A stretch of DNA of 64,000 nucleotides from [Mycobacterium] stephanolepidis. GTDB taxonomy: Bacteria; Actinomycetota; Actinomycetes; Mycobacteriales; Mycobacteriaceae. Below the pieces are notes generated by a model. It had not been told where the DNA came from. It saw only the letters and a program-made list of their open reading frames with translations, and did not search any database. The DNA is taken from assembly GCF_002356335.1 (NCBI RefSeq), contig NZ_AP018165.1, positions 1,674,001-1,738,000 of the forward strand, given 5' to 3'. The position numbers were made by a program, and so were the translations under genes. How positions within the stretch are numbered: the stretch's first letter is position 1; each line of letters starts with the position of its first letter. Shown in pieces: positions 1 through 9,079 of this stretch.

Positions 1-1514
1 GGCTGCACATCGCGGGCTCCCTGCAGGCAGCGGGTGTGCGACCCGGCGATGCGGTGGCCGTATTGGCCGGTGTCCCGGGGGAAATCGCGCCGTTGGTACA
101 GGGCATCTGGATGTCCGGCGCCTCGGTGACCATGCTGCATCAGCCCACGCACCGCTCCGACATGCAACTGTGGATCGAGGACACCGGCAAGGCGCTGGCC
201 GCGGTGGGCTCGACGATCGTGGTGGTAGGCGATCCGTTCCTGGCGGCCGCGGACCAGTTCGCCGCCGTGGGCGCCCGCGCCCTGGAGTTGCCCGGCCTGT
301 CGACCGGCGCACCGGGGGAGATCATCGATACCGGCGAGGATGCTATTGCCTTCTTGCAGTTGACTTCCGGATCCACCGGAACGCCGAAGGCGGTCAGCAT
401 CACCTACCGCAACATCGAGGCCAATCTGCGGGCGATGGTCATCGCCTCTGGTGCAGATCCGGAATCCGATGTGGTGGTGAGCTGGCTGCCGCTCTTTCAC
501 GACATGGGCATGATGGGGTATCTCATCGTCCCGATGTGCCGGGGGATGAACACCGTCAGCGTGACGCCCATGGATTTTCTGGGCAACCCGCTGCTGTGGG
601 CCGAGCTGATCAGCACCTACCGGGGCAGCATGACTGCCGGACCGAACTTCGCCTACTCACTGCTGGCGCGCAGGCTGCGTAAGGCGGCCGACGGTGCCTA
701 CGATCTGTCCTCGCTTCGTTTCGCGCTGAGCGGTGCCGAGGCCATCGACGTCGCCACCCTGGAACGCTTTGCGGCCGAGGGCGCCCGGTTCGGTATGCGG
801 GCCGATGCGATCGTCCCCGCCTACGGGATGGCGGAGGCCACCTTGGCGGTTTCCTTTGTGCGCCGTGGTGAGGGCTACCAGGTATTGCCCCCACATCCCG
901 ATCTGGTCGCGGCCCCGGGCGAAGAGGCTAGTGCCCGTGTCGCGCTGGGGCTTCCGCTGCCGGGATGTGAGGTGCGAGTGGTGGCCGAGGACCGCTCGGT
1001 GCTGCCCACGGGGGCGATCGGTGAGCTCGAGATCCGTGGGGAGAACGTCACCGCCGGGTACCGCACCGCGGCGGGATTCGAATCGATGCTCGATGCGCAG
1101 GGCTGGCTGTCCACGGGCGATATCGGGTATCTCACCGCGGATGGGCAGCCGGTGATCTGCGGCCGCAAGAAGGACATCCTGATCATTTCGGGACGCAACG
1201 TGCACCCCGAGGACATCGAACGGTCGGTCGCGGGCGTCCCGGGTGTGAGGTCGGGCGGTGTCGCCGCGGTACGTCTGTCCACCGCTGCGGCGGGCGAGGG
1301 GTTCGCGATGGTGGCCGAGTCTGCGTTGCATGCCGACAGCGACGAGAGCGCACGCATTCGGGCCGAGGTGGCCGACTGCGTCTACCGCAGTCTGGGAGTG
1401 AGCCCGCGCGATGTCCATGTGGTCCCCGCGGGATGGATTCCCAAGACATCCTCGGGGAAGCTGCGCAGGAAAGCGACCACTGAACGGCTGACGAGGTGTG
1501 AACCGGCCCGATGA
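1..1514 (+). CDS. FadD-type acyl-activating enzyme (fatty-acyl-AMP ligase / acyl-CoA synthetase), 5' partial
   Basis: The reading frame is open from base 3 and continues off the left edge; the residues before the GTG at 36 (LHIAGSLQAAGV) already fit the family, so the true start lies outside. The protein belongs to the ANL adenylating superfamily, which activates fatty acids as acyl-adenylates. Visible motifs are the P-loop TSGSTGTPK (about 364-390), the LFHDMGMMG segment (about 490-520), YGMAEATL (about 820-850), the STGDIGY hinge region (about 1112) and the C-terminal catalytic lysine context KTSSGKLRR (about 1441-1468). The HDMG segment favours the fatty-acyl-AMP ligase branch, but I cannot separate AMP ligase from CoA ligase by eye. 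The stop codon overlaps the start of the next gene by four bases, so it is the first visible gene of the mce operon, comparable to fadD5 beside mce1 in M. tuberculosis. Confidence 0.88.
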   Translation, partial: LHIAGSLQAAGVRPGDAVAVLAGVPGEIAPLVQGIWMSGASVTMLHQPTHRSDMQLWIEDTGKALAAVGSTIVVVGDPFLAAADQFAAVGARALELPGLSTGAPGEIIDTGEDAIAFLQLTSGSTGTPKAVSITYRNIEANLRAMVIASGADPESDVVVSWLPLFHDMGMMGYLIVPMCRGMNTVSVTPMDFLGNPLLWAELISTYRGSMTAGPNFAYSLLARRLRKAADGAYDLSSLRFALSGAEAIDVATLERFAAEGARFGMRADAIVPAYGMAEATLAVSFVRRGEGYQVLPPHPDLVAAPGEEASARVALGLPLPGCEVRVVAEDRSVLPTGAIGELEIRGENVTAGYRTAAGFESMLDAQGWLSTGDIGYLTADGQPVICGRKKDILIISGRNVHPEDIERSVAGVPGVRSGGVAAVRLSTAAAGEGFAMVAESALHADSDESARIRAEVADCVYRSLGVSPRDVHVVPAGWIPKTSSGKLRRKATTERLTRCEPAR

Positions 1515-2380
1515 CGACACGGGAACAGCAGGTCCGTGTCCGCTCTCTTATATCCAAAGTGGTTCGCCCACTGGGTGATCAAAGTGCGGACTACATGCGG
1601 CGCCATCCGATTGCCGCACTCACCACGGTGGGTGAGCAGTTCGTACTCGGCATGCATACGCTGCGGTACTTCGCGGTCGATCTGGTGACGGGTCGCTTTC
1701 AGTGGGCGGAGTTCGTGCGGCAGGCATCCTTCATGGCGGGTACGGCGGTGATGCCGACGGTGCTGGTGGCACTGCCCATCGGGGTAACACTCTCGATCCA
1801 ATTCGCGCTGCTGGCAGGACAGGTCGGCGCCACCTCGCTGGCGGGCGCGGCCAGTGGGTTGGCAGTGGTGCGGCAGGCCGCCTCGTTGGTGGCGGCGATG
1901 CTGCTTGCCTCGGCGGTGGGCTCGGCGATGACTGCCGATCTCGGGTGCCGGACCATGCGCGAGGAGACGGCGGCCATGGAGGTCATGGGGGTATCGGTGG
2001 TGCGGCGTCTTGTGGTGCCGCGCTTCGCCGCGGCGATCGTTGTCGGTATTGGCCTGACCGGTGTGGTCTGCTTTGTCGGTTTCTTGGCCAGCTACTTGTT
2101 CAATGTCTACGTACAGGGCGGTGCCCCAGGGAGTTTCGTCGCGACCTTTGCGTCGTTTGCCTCCACGGGTGATCTGTTACTGGCGCTGTTGAAGGCCGCG
2201 GTGTACGGCGCGATCGTGGCGGTGATCGCCTGCCAGAAGGGACTGGCCGCACACGGCGGGCCGACCGGGGTGGCCAACTCGGTCAACGCGGCAGTGGTGG
2301 AATCTGTGCTGCTCCTGATGATCGTCAACGTTGTGGTCAGCCAGGTCTACACCATGTTGTTCCCACGGGGGGTACTGTGA
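1511..2380 (+). CDS. YrbE-A, MlaE-family permease of the mce lipid importer
   Basis: This 289-aa integral membrane protein belongs to the MlaE/YrbE permease family (PF02405). YrbE pairs form the membrane channel that Mce proteins feed with lipids. After a cytoplasmic N-terminus of about 70 residues come several hydrophobic segments (for example residues 80-105, 125-140, 170-200 and 245-285). The conserved loop MTADLGCRTMREETAAMEVMG matches the EExDAm signature region of MlaE permeases. The ATG at 1511 overlaps the upstream TGA by four bases, and its own stop overlaps the next gene by four, so translation is probably coupled through the operon. It pairs with YrbE-B. Confidence 0.93.
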   Translation: MTTREQQVRVRSLISKVVRPLGDQSADYMRRHPIAALTTVGEQFVLGMHTLRYFAVDLVTGRFQWAEFVRQASFMAGTAVMPTVLVALPIGVTLSIQFALLAGQVGATSLAGAASGLAVVRQAASLVAAMLLASAVGSAMTADLGCRTMREETAAMEVMGVSVVRRLVVPRFAAAIVVGIGLTGVVCFVGFLASYLFNVYVQGGAPGSFVATFASFASTGDLLLALLKAAVYGAIVAVIACQKGLAAHGGPTGVANSVNAAVVESVLLLMIVNVVVSQVYTMLFPRGVL

Positions 2381-3237
2381 CCGCGACCCTGGCGGAGCCC
2401 CGGGTGACGTTGTCTCCAGGGGCCTTCCGCGCCGATGCCGCGATGAGGCCGCTGGCGCGATTCGGCCACATGGTGACCTTCTTCCTGCACGCCTTCCTGG
2501 CGATTCCGATCGCGCTGCGCCGGTACCGGCGTGAGTTCCTGCGCCTGCTTTCCGATATCACCTGGGGCAACGGGTCGATCGTTGTCGGCGGTGGGACCGC
2601 CGGTGTGGTGCTGGTGCTGGGTATTACCACCGGTGCCCTAGTGGCTATCGAGGGTTACAACTTCCTGGAATTGATGGGCCTGGGTCCTGCCACGGGTGTC
2701 ATCTCCTCGTTGGTGACCACCCGTGAGCTCGCTCCGATCATGGCCGCGTTGGCCTTTGCCGTGCAGGCGGGCTGCCGCTTCACCACCCAGCTCGGGTCCA
2801 TGCGCATCGCCGAAGAAGTCGATGCCATGGATTCTCTTGCCATCCGGCCGATTCCGTATCTGGTGACGACCCGACTGCTGGCCTCCGTGGTCGCCATCAT
2901 CCCGCTGTATGTGGCATGCCTGACGATCAGTTATCTGTCCTGCCAGGTGATGGTGAGCATCGTCAGCGGCGGCTCGTTGGGCCCGTACCTGCACTACTTC
3001 ACGCTGCTGTCCAGCGGCACGGATATCGCCTACTCGGTCTTCAAAGCCATCGTCTTCGTCTGGATAGCCTCGGCGGTGCAGTGCTACTACGGATTCTGCG
3101 CAGACGGCGGGCCGGAAGGGGTGGGCATCGCCGCGGGACACGCGATGCGCGCCAGCATCACCGCGGTGATCGTCGTCAACATGCTGCTCACCATGGCGCT
3201 GTGGAGTGTGGACTCCGGTGCAAGGTTCGGGGGATGA
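2377..3237 (+). CDS. YrbE-B, MlaE-family permease of the mce lipid importer
   Basis: This is the second YrbE permease of the operon, 286 aa, starting with a GTG that overlaps the YrbE-A stop. It has the MlaE family layout: a cytoplasmic start, then hydrophobic spans (around residues 68-90, 125-145, 165-190 and 225-275). It contains TTRELAPIMAALAFA and the loop RIAEEVDAMDSL, which carries the EEvDAM coupling signature expected to contact the ATPase. The ATPase (MceG/Mkl type) is not encoded in this window, which is usual because mycobacterial mce operons share one ATPase encoded elsewhere. MceA follows one base after the stop. Confidence 0.93.
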   Translation: MTATLAEPRVTLSPGAFRADAAMRPLARFGHMVTFFLHAFLAIPIALRRYRREFLRLLSDITWGNGSIVVGGGTAGVVLVLGITTGALVAIEGYNFLELMGLGPATGVISSLVTTRELAPIMAALAFAVQAGCRFTTQLGSMRIAEEVDAMDSLAIRPIPYLVTTRLLASVVAIIPLYVACLTISYLSCQVMVSIVSGGSLGPYLHYFTLLSSGTDIAYSVFKAIVFVWIASAVQCYYGFCADGGPEGVGIAAGHAMRASITAVIVVNMLLTMALWSVDSGARFGG

Positions 3238-3238
3238 G

Positions 3239-4747
3239 GTGACGAATCAGCTTGGCATTCATTACGACTTGGACGGTGTGCGCTTCACCCGTCGCCAGCT
3301 GCTGATGCGCGGAGGTGCCGCGTTGGTCGCGGTTGTCGCCATCACGTCGGCGTTGTTGATCAAGTCGACGGGTGTGCTGGACCGGTACATCGACATCGTC
3401 GCCGATCTCCATAACGTCGGTGACGGGCTGCCGCCGCGCTCCGATGTGAAGTACCGCGGCGTGCTTGTGGGTGCCGTGGAAAGCGTCACCCCGGCGGCCG
3501 GTACTCAACCCAACCGGATACACGTGCGGCTCAAACACGGGTACGCCACCTCGATCCCCGGGACAGTCACCGCCCGCGTGGTGCCCAGCAATGTCTTCGC
3601 GGTCTCGGCCCTGCAACTCGTCGACCACGGACCCGGCGCACCCATTCGTGAAGGCGGGCATGTCGCCGAGGACACCCGGCTACCGACCGTGCTGTTTCAG
3701 ACGACCGTCAACAAGCTGCGCGAGATCCTGACCGCCGGAGGCCGCGGACGTGAGGATCAATCCCTGGGCGTGCTGGCCGCAGTTGGCGCGGCCACCGATC
3801 ACCGCCGGGCCGAACTACTCACCAGCGCAGCGCAACTCGACCGCATACTGGATCAGCTCAACGCCATTGTCGCGACCGACCAGGGGCCCTCCACTGTATC
3901 GGCATTGGTGCAGGCTGCCCACGGGTTGTCGCAGACCGCGCCGGATCTGGTGGATGCCCTGCATCAGGCCGTGAAGCCCATGCAGACTCTCGCCGAGAAG
4001 CGAGATCAGTTGCGTACATTCATCGGCGCCGGGGTGCACACCACCGGCACCACGGTGGATTCGCTGCACAATCACACCGACCAAATCATCCAGATCACCA
4101 CCGATTTGACGCCCGTACTGGGGGTGCTGGCCGACAACGCCGAGCACTTCGTGCCGATCACCCAGCGCATCACCAAGTTCTCGGACACCTTTTTCCAGGA
4201 AGTCTGGGACCCGGAACTGGCGACCGCCCGAGGCCGAGTGAACCTGTCCTTCACTCCCTCCTACAGCTATACCCGCGCAGACTGCCCGCGCTACGGGGAA
4301 CTCAAGGGGCCCAGCTGTTTCACCGCTCCCCAGATCGCGGTGCGGCCGGACTTGCCCGAGGTATTGCTGCCGCAGAACTATCATCCGCCGGCCGGCTTGG
4401 CGCCTCCGCCGGGAACTGTGGTCGGTGACAACGGCAACCTCGTCGCCGTCGGGCCACCACTGGTCAACCCCAATCCCAACCTGCATGATCCCAATCCGCC
4501 GGTGCCGTCGTGGCTCACGCCGGCGCCACCGGTACCCGGCGGCGCCGACCCTGGGGACGTCGCCGTGGCACCGGCATCTTTCGGTGGGAACGTGGGACCT
4601 GTCGGCAGCGCGCAGGAGCGCGGCCAGCTGGGCCGAATTCTGGGGCAGCCGGCGACAGCGGCAGATCAGCTGATCCTCGGGCCCGTCGCCCGCGGTACGA
4701 CCGTGACCCGTAACCAGCACGCGCACAACGAGGGAGGCGCCCGATGA
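3239..4747 (+). CDS. MceA-type substrate-binding subunit
   Basis: First of six Mce proteins, 502 aa. I chose the GTG at 3239, one base after the YrbE-B stop, rather than an in-frame GTG at 3206 inside YrbE-B, because it gives the usual short cytoplasmic start before the membrane segment (LVAVVAITSALLI, about residues 30-45). The MCE/MlaD domain (PF02470) follows with the LPPRSDVKYRGVLVGAV core, then a long helical region. The last 130 residues are rich in Pro, Gly and Asn, which is common in MceA and MceF. It should sit on the outer face of the membrane and form part of the lipid-conducting Mce assembly. Confidence 0.92.
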   Translation: MTNQLGIHYDLDGVRFTRRQLLMRGGAALVAVVAITSALLIKSTGVLDRYIDIVADLHNVGDGLPPRSDVKYRGVLVGAVESVTPAAGTQPNRIHVRLKHGYATSIPGTVTARVVPSNVFAVSALQLVDHGPGAPIREGGHVAEDTRLPTVLFQTTVNKLREILTAGGRGREDQSLGVLAAVGAATDHRRAELLTSAAQLDRILDQLNAIVATDQGPSTVSALVQAAHGLSQTAPDLVDALHQAVKPMQTLAEKRDQLRTFIGAGVHTTGTTVDSLHNHTDQIIQITTDLTPVLGVLADNAEHFVPITQRITKFSDTFFQEVWDPELATARGRVNLSFTPSYSYTRADCPRYGELKGPSCFTAPQIAVRPDLPEVLLPQNYHPPAGLAPPPGTVVGDNGNLVAVGPPLVNPNPNLHDPNPPVPSWLTPAPPVPGGADPGDVAVAPASFGGNVGPVGSAQERGQLGRILGQPATAADQLILGPVARGTTVTRNQHAHNEGGAR

Positions 4748-5811
4748 GACATACGGCAACACGCGCCTCGCTCATCGGCCTGGTCGTCTTCCTGGTGATG
4801 GCCACGGCGCTCACCTGGCTCGTGTACGTCACGCTGCGCCGGGATGTCAGGGGCTCCACAGTGCCTTACGCGGCCATGTTCACCGACGTCTTCGGATTGC
4901 GCGAGGGTGACGACGTCCGGATCGCGGGGGTTCGCGTGGGCAGAGTCGAGGGTGTCGAGCTCAACGGGACGCTCGCGAAGGTGAGCTTCGCCGTCCAGGA
5001 CAATCAGCGGCTTCCCGACAGCACGACCGCATCGGTGACGTATCAGAACATCGTGGGTCAGCGATATCTCGCACTGGCACAGGGACACTCAGGAACCGGA
5101 ACCTTGCTGGCGCCCGGTGGTGTTATCCCGGTCGAGCGGACCGAACCCTCCTTCGACATCGGTACCCTGCTCAACGGATACGAGCCACTTTTCGCGGTGC
5201 TGGACCCCGCTCAGGTGAACAACCTCACCCAGGCGGTGATCGGGTCGCTGCAGGGCGATACCGCGGCATTCGCGACGCTGGTGGACCAGACATCTACGTT
5301 GACGAAGACATTCACGGGCCGCGACGATGCGTTGGACCATGTGATCGGCAGTCTGGACAGCGTGGTGGGCAGCCTCGCCGCTCAGAACAAGGACTTCGAG
5401 GACGCCATCGCCGCCACCCGCCAGGTGGTCGGCCAGTTCGATAGCCGTCGTCCCGAATTGGTGTCCTCGGTCGGGAAGATGACCGAGGTGGTCAGGAACC
5501 TGTCCCGTATCGCGAAGGACGTAAATCCATCCGTACACGAGTTACTCACGCGAGAACCGGGTTACACCCGGCACATGCTGAACATCGAACCGCAGCTCGC
5601 TTACACAGGACTCAACACGCCGTTGTTCCTCAAGGGGCTGGCCCGCATGTTCGGGGAGGGGTCATACATGAACGCCTACGCCTGTGACGTGAACGCGTAC
5701 GGATTCTTCCCGGGGCTCAACGACGTGGTTCCGATCATCGTCGACGCAGCCACCCCGGGCGGTAAGGCCAAGCACACGGCGCGGTGCCGGAACGCAGGCG
5801 ACGGTGGCTAA
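4744..5811 (+). CDS. MceB-type substrate-binding subunit
   Basis: This 355-aa Mce protein has an N-terminal membrane anchor (LIGLVVFLVMATALTWLVYV, residues about 10-29) and an MCE domain starting near residue 38 with the pattern FGLREGDDVRIAGVRVGRVEGVEL. A helical CUP1-type region (PF11887) follows, with ETLAQ-like heptads such as DQTSTLTKTFTGRDDALDHVI. The C-terminus has conserved cysteines (NAYACDVNAYGF and ARCRNAG) as in other MceB proteins. Its ATG overlaps the MceA stop by four bases, and MceC begins immediately after its stop. Confidence 0.92.
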   Translation: MRHTATRASLIGLVVFLVMATALTWLVYVTLRRDVRGSTVPYAAMFTDVFGLREGDDVRIAGVRVGRVEGVELNGTLAKVSFAVQDNQRLPDSTTASVTYQNIVGQRYLALAQGHSGTGTLLAPGGVIPVERTEPSFDIGTLLNGYEPLFAVLDPAQVNNLTQAVIGSLQGDTAAFATLVDQTSTLTKTFTGRDDALDHVIGSLDSVVGSLAAQNKDFEDAIAATRQVVGQFDSRRPELVSSVGKMTEVVRNLSRIAKDVNPSVHELLTREPGYTRHMLNIEPQLAYTGLNTPLFLKGLARMFGEGSYMNAYACDVNAYGFFPGLNDVVPIIVDAATPGGKAKHTARCRNAGDGG

Positions 5812-6828
5812 ATGATGAGACCGCTGGACTCCTACAACAAGACCTGGCTCGGTGTGATCGCCGTGGCCGTCGTCGCCGTGCTCATCGGTGCTCTGCTGCT
5901 GGTGAAGGAATTGGGAATCGGATACCGGCAGTTCACCGGAGAGTTCCTGCAGGCTGCCGCGCTGCGGCCGGGGAACATCGTCGCCGTCGCGGGAGTGCAG
6001 GTGGGTTCGGTGACCGGGGTGCGATTGTCGGGTGATCGCGTGGAGGTCACCTTCCGGGTGCGTGACAACGTGCCGGTCGGCACCGATTCACGGGCCGCCA
6101 TCAAGATCACGACCTTGTTCGGTTCTCGTTATGTCGATCTGCGCCCCGCCGGCGCAGCGGCACTCGATGGCCGACGGATCAGCCTGCCGCACACCGAGGT
6201 TCCCTATGACCTGCAGGCAGCGCTGGCCGACTCCACCCGGACCTTCGAGCAGGTGGACGCCGATCGCATTGCCTCCTCGCTGGGTGTCCTGGGCACCCAG
6301 CTGGACGGACTGCCCAACGTGGTGCCACAGGCCATGGAGAACGTGCGCGCCCTGTCCTCGGTCATCGCGCAGCGGCGCGAACAGCTGGGCACGCTGCTGA
6401 CCAGCACCGAGAAGGTCACCGGCATGCTGCGCCGCCAGCAGTCCGATATCGGCACCTTCATCCGGCAGGGACAGGAGCTGGTGGGCGAGTTCGTGGCACG
6501 CTCGGCCGCCTTCCACGCGATGATGCGCTCGCTGCAGAGCATCGTGGCGTCGCTGCGCACCATCGTGGTCGGCGATCACCGTGCACTCGACGGTGTCATC
6601 CAGACCCTGGAGGAACTCAGCGGCAAGCTTGCCGAACAGGATGCCTTGTTGCGCAACCTGCTCCAGATCGCCCCGGTACCCATTCGCGAGATCGCCAACG
6701 CCACCGGACTCGGCAACTCCATCGAGGGCAACCCGCCGGGTGGCGCACTCATCGACTCGTGGATGTGTGCGATCAGCGGGCGCGCCAAGCAATTCGGGAT
6801 GCTCCAGTACTTCAAGGACTGCCAGTGA
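5812..6828 (+). CDS. MceC-type substrate-binding subunit
   Basis: This 338-aa Mce protein starts at the ATG directly abutting the MceB stop; a second ATG follows at once and either could be used. The anchor is VIAVAVVAVLIGALLLV (about residues 15-31). The MCE domain core LRPGNIVAVAGVQVGSVTGVRL lies near residues 52-73, then comes a long alpha-helical region typical of subunits that build the Mce tunnel. There is no proline-rich tail, so it is shorter than MceA. The stop overlaps the MceD start. Confidence 0.92.
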   Translation: MMRPLDSYNKTWLGVIAVAVVAVLIGALLLVKELGIGYRQFTGEFLQAAALRPGNIVAVAGVQVGSVTGVRLSGDRVEVTFRVRDNVPVGTDSRAAIKITTLFGSRYVDLRPAGAAALDGRRISLPHTEVPYDLQAALADSTRTFEQVDADRIASSLGVLGTQLDGLPNVVPQAMENVRALSSVIAQRREQLGTLLTSTEKVTGMLRRQQSDIGTFIRQGQELVGEFVARSAAFHAMMRSLQSIVASLRTIVVGDHRALDGVIQTLEELSGKLAEQDALLRNLLQIAPVPIREIANATGLGNSIEGNPPGGALIDSWMCAISGRAKQFGMLQYFKDCQ

Positions 6829-7934
6829 CCACGATGCGCAAGATGCTCCTGATCTGTGTGGGACTTGTCCTCGTCGCGACAACGGCAGGGGCGGCATGGT
6901 CCGTTACCGGGGAGGGTGGAACCATCACGCTCACAGCCCAATTCGACAGCGCTGCGGGCCTGTACCCCGGCAATGTGGTGGCCGTGCTGGGTATGCCGGT
7001 GGGTCAGGTCTCCACCATCACCGCCCGGGGCGGATACGCCGAGGTGCAGTTCACCGTCGACCGGCAGGTCAAGATTCCTGCCGACGCCCAGGCCGTCACT
7101 CTCTCGACGTCCATCCTGACCGACCGCCAGATCGAGCTGACGCCGCCGTACCGCGGCGGGGCGGTGCTGCACGACCACGACACCATCGGACTGAACCGCA
7201 CCAAGACTCCCGTCGAATTCGATCGGGTACTCGGCATGCTCGACAAGCTTTCCGGGTCCCTGCACGGCGACGGCGCCGGAGGTGGACCCATCGCCGCGGT
7301 GCTCAACGCCGGTGACGGTGTGGCCGCGGGCAACGGTGATCGGATCAAGACGGCGCTCGATGAGTTATCGCGGGCCCTGCGGCTCGGCGCCGACGGTGGC
7401 GAGCACAGTCGTGAGCAGATGACCGCCATCGTCAGGAACGTCAGCAGCCTGCTGGATGCGGCCGCCCGCAACGATGCGAGCTTGCGCCAGTTCGGTTCCA
7501 CCGTGCGTCAGCTCAGCGATGTCCTGGCCCGGGAGAACTTCGGTTCGGGCAGTACCGGGAGGCAGTTCAACGAGGTGATCGAGCAGACCGGAAACATCCT
7601 GCAGGCCAACCGGGATGCCATCCATCGCGGTATTGCCAATGGCAACAAGAGCATTCAGTCGGTGTATGACCGTCAGCGGGAGGTCGCCGAGTTCTTCGAT
7701 GTGCTGCCGTTGATGGCCGACAACCTCTACAACGCCATCGATCAACGCAACGGCGCGATACGCGCCCACTTCCTGGCCGACCGCATGGTCTTCGACGGGC
7801 AGATGGCCAAGGAGATCTGCAATCTGATGGGACTGCGTCAACTGGGCTGCAGCACAGGGACGTTGCAGGACTACGGCCCCGACTTCGGACTCACCTACAT
7901 GCTTGACGGACTCGCGGCGATGGGGCAGAAGTGA
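6825..7934 (+). CDS. MceD-type substrate-binding subunit
   Basis: This 369-aa Mce protein begins at the GTG at 6825, overlapping the MceC TGA. An upstream in-frame ATG at 6759 lies inside MceC and would add a non-hydrophobic leader, so I rejected it. The N-terminus (MLLICVGLVLVATTAGAAW) is a membrane anchor or uncleaved signal. The MCE domain shows LYPGNVVAVLGMPVGQVSTI. A long helical region with QTGNILQANRDAIHRGIANGN follows, then a short C-terminus with paired cysteines. Position and length fit the fourth Mce subunit. Confidence 0.92.
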   Translation: MTTMRKMLLICVGLVLVATTAGAAWSVTGEGGTITLTAQFDSAAGLYPGNVVAVLGMPVGQVSTITARGGYAEVQFTVDRQVKIPADAQAVTLSTSILTDRQIELTPPYRGGAVLHDHDTIGLNRTKTPVEFDRVLGMLDKLSGSLHGDGAGGGPIAAVLNAGDGVAAGNGDRIKTALDELSRALRLGADGGEHSREQMTAIVRNVSSLLDAAARNDASLRQFGSTVRQLSDVLARENFGSGSTGRQFNEVIEQTGNILQANRDAIHRGIANGNKSIQSVYDRQREVAEFFDVLPLMADNLYNAIDQRNGAIRAHFLADRMVFDGQMAKEICNLMGLRQLGCSTGTLQDYGPDFGLTYMLDGLAAMGQK

Positions 7935-9079
7935 TGGGGCGCAAGTTATCGATCGTCGTCGCGGTGGTGTTCCTGTGCGCCGGGTGTTCCTCTGCGGGAC
8001 TGGCCGACCTGCCACTGCCTGCCCCCGGCCTGGGTGGCGGGGGATACCGGCTGACCGCAGTCTTTGCGAACGCGCTCAACCTACCCGAGCGTGCCAAGGT
8101 GAAGCTCGCCGGTGCGGATATCGGCGAGGTGGAATCGATGGCGGCCAAAGATTTCCGTGCGGTGACCACGTTGCGCATCCGGCACGATGTCACCCTTCCG
8201 GTAGGCAGCACGGCGCAGTTGCGCACGGCCACGCCGCTGGGTGACGTCTTCGTGGCCGTCACGCCGCCCGAACAACCCAATGCGCCCACACTCGGCGACG
8301 GGGACACCATCACGATCGACCACACCGGTGCGGCGGCGACGGTGGAATCGGTGCTCAGTTCGGCGGCGATTCTGGTGAACGGTGGTGCGGTGCACAACCT
8401 CACCAACGTTGTCAACGGTATGGGCAGGGCGGCGGGCCAGGACGGCCAGGCATTCGGGCGGATGATCGGCAAGTCCAACGAGCTGCTGGGCAAGCTGAAC
8501 GCACGCTCGGGACAGCTGGATACCGCCCTGACCGAGACGACCCACCTAGCCGAGGTTCTCGACGGCAAGAGTGAGAGGCTTGCCGAGGTGCTGCATGCGG
8601 CGGGCCCGGCCACCGCGACCTTGCAAGACAATGCCGGTCAGATCTCCGATCTGGTGCTGCTGCTGGGTGATACCGCACGCGAGCTGGGTAAGTTCCCGTC
8701 CATCGCGGGCACTGACACCAGCGGGCGCAGCGTGGTGGCCGACGCCAACGCGATCTCCCGGTCCTGGAATGACGTGGTGCTCGATCCACAGACCAGCCTG
8801 CTCTCGCTCAACCGGCTGTATGCGCCGTTCATCAAAATCACTGCAGGATCGGCCATCTCAGGCAGTGCCGGTATCGACCGACTGGTGCTGGGCGCGATAC
8901 CGGATGCCGGTTTCGGGGGAGATCCTGGATTGCACGGCCCCAAGCGATACGACTGGGCCAAGCTCGTGGGGACCTTCAAATACACGCTGTGGCGGTTACA
9001 GGAACGCGTCGTCGGGCAGGGCCCCGAAGCGCAAGGCACCCAGCCGCCGGGACCCGACGTACAAGGACCCGGACGATGA
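7931..9079 (+). CDS. MceE-type lipoprotein subunit (LprK-like)
   Basis: This 382-aa Mce protein has a lipoprotein signal: a short basic start, a hydrophobic stretch and the lipobox LCAGC with the acylated Cys near residue 19, as expected for the fifth (lipoprotein) subunit of mycobacterial Mce systems. The MCE domain core is LNLPERAKVKLAGADIGEVES, followed by helical repeats. The start is the GTG at 7931 overlapping the MceD stop, or the ATG three bases later. The C-terminus is rich in Gly, Pro and Gln, and its stop overlaps MceF. Confidence 0.92.
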   Translation: MMGRKLSIVVAVVFLCAGCSSAGLADLPLPAPGLGGGGYRLTAVFANALNLPERAKVKLAGADIGEVESMAAKDFRAVTTLRIRHDVTLPVGSTAQLRTATPLGDVFVAVTPPEQPNAPTLGDGDTITIDHTGAAATVESVLSSAAILVNGGAVHNLTNVVNGMGRAAGQDGQAFGRMIGKSNELLGKLNARSGQLDTALTETTHLAEVLDGKSERLAEVLHAAGPATATLQDNAGQISDLVLLLGDTARELGKFPSIAGTDTSGRSVVADANAISRSWNDVVLDPQTSLLSLNRLYAPFIKITAGSAISGSAGIDRLVLGAIPDAGFGGDPGLHGPKRYDWAKLVGTFKYTLWRLQERVVGQGPEAQGTQPPGPDVQGPGR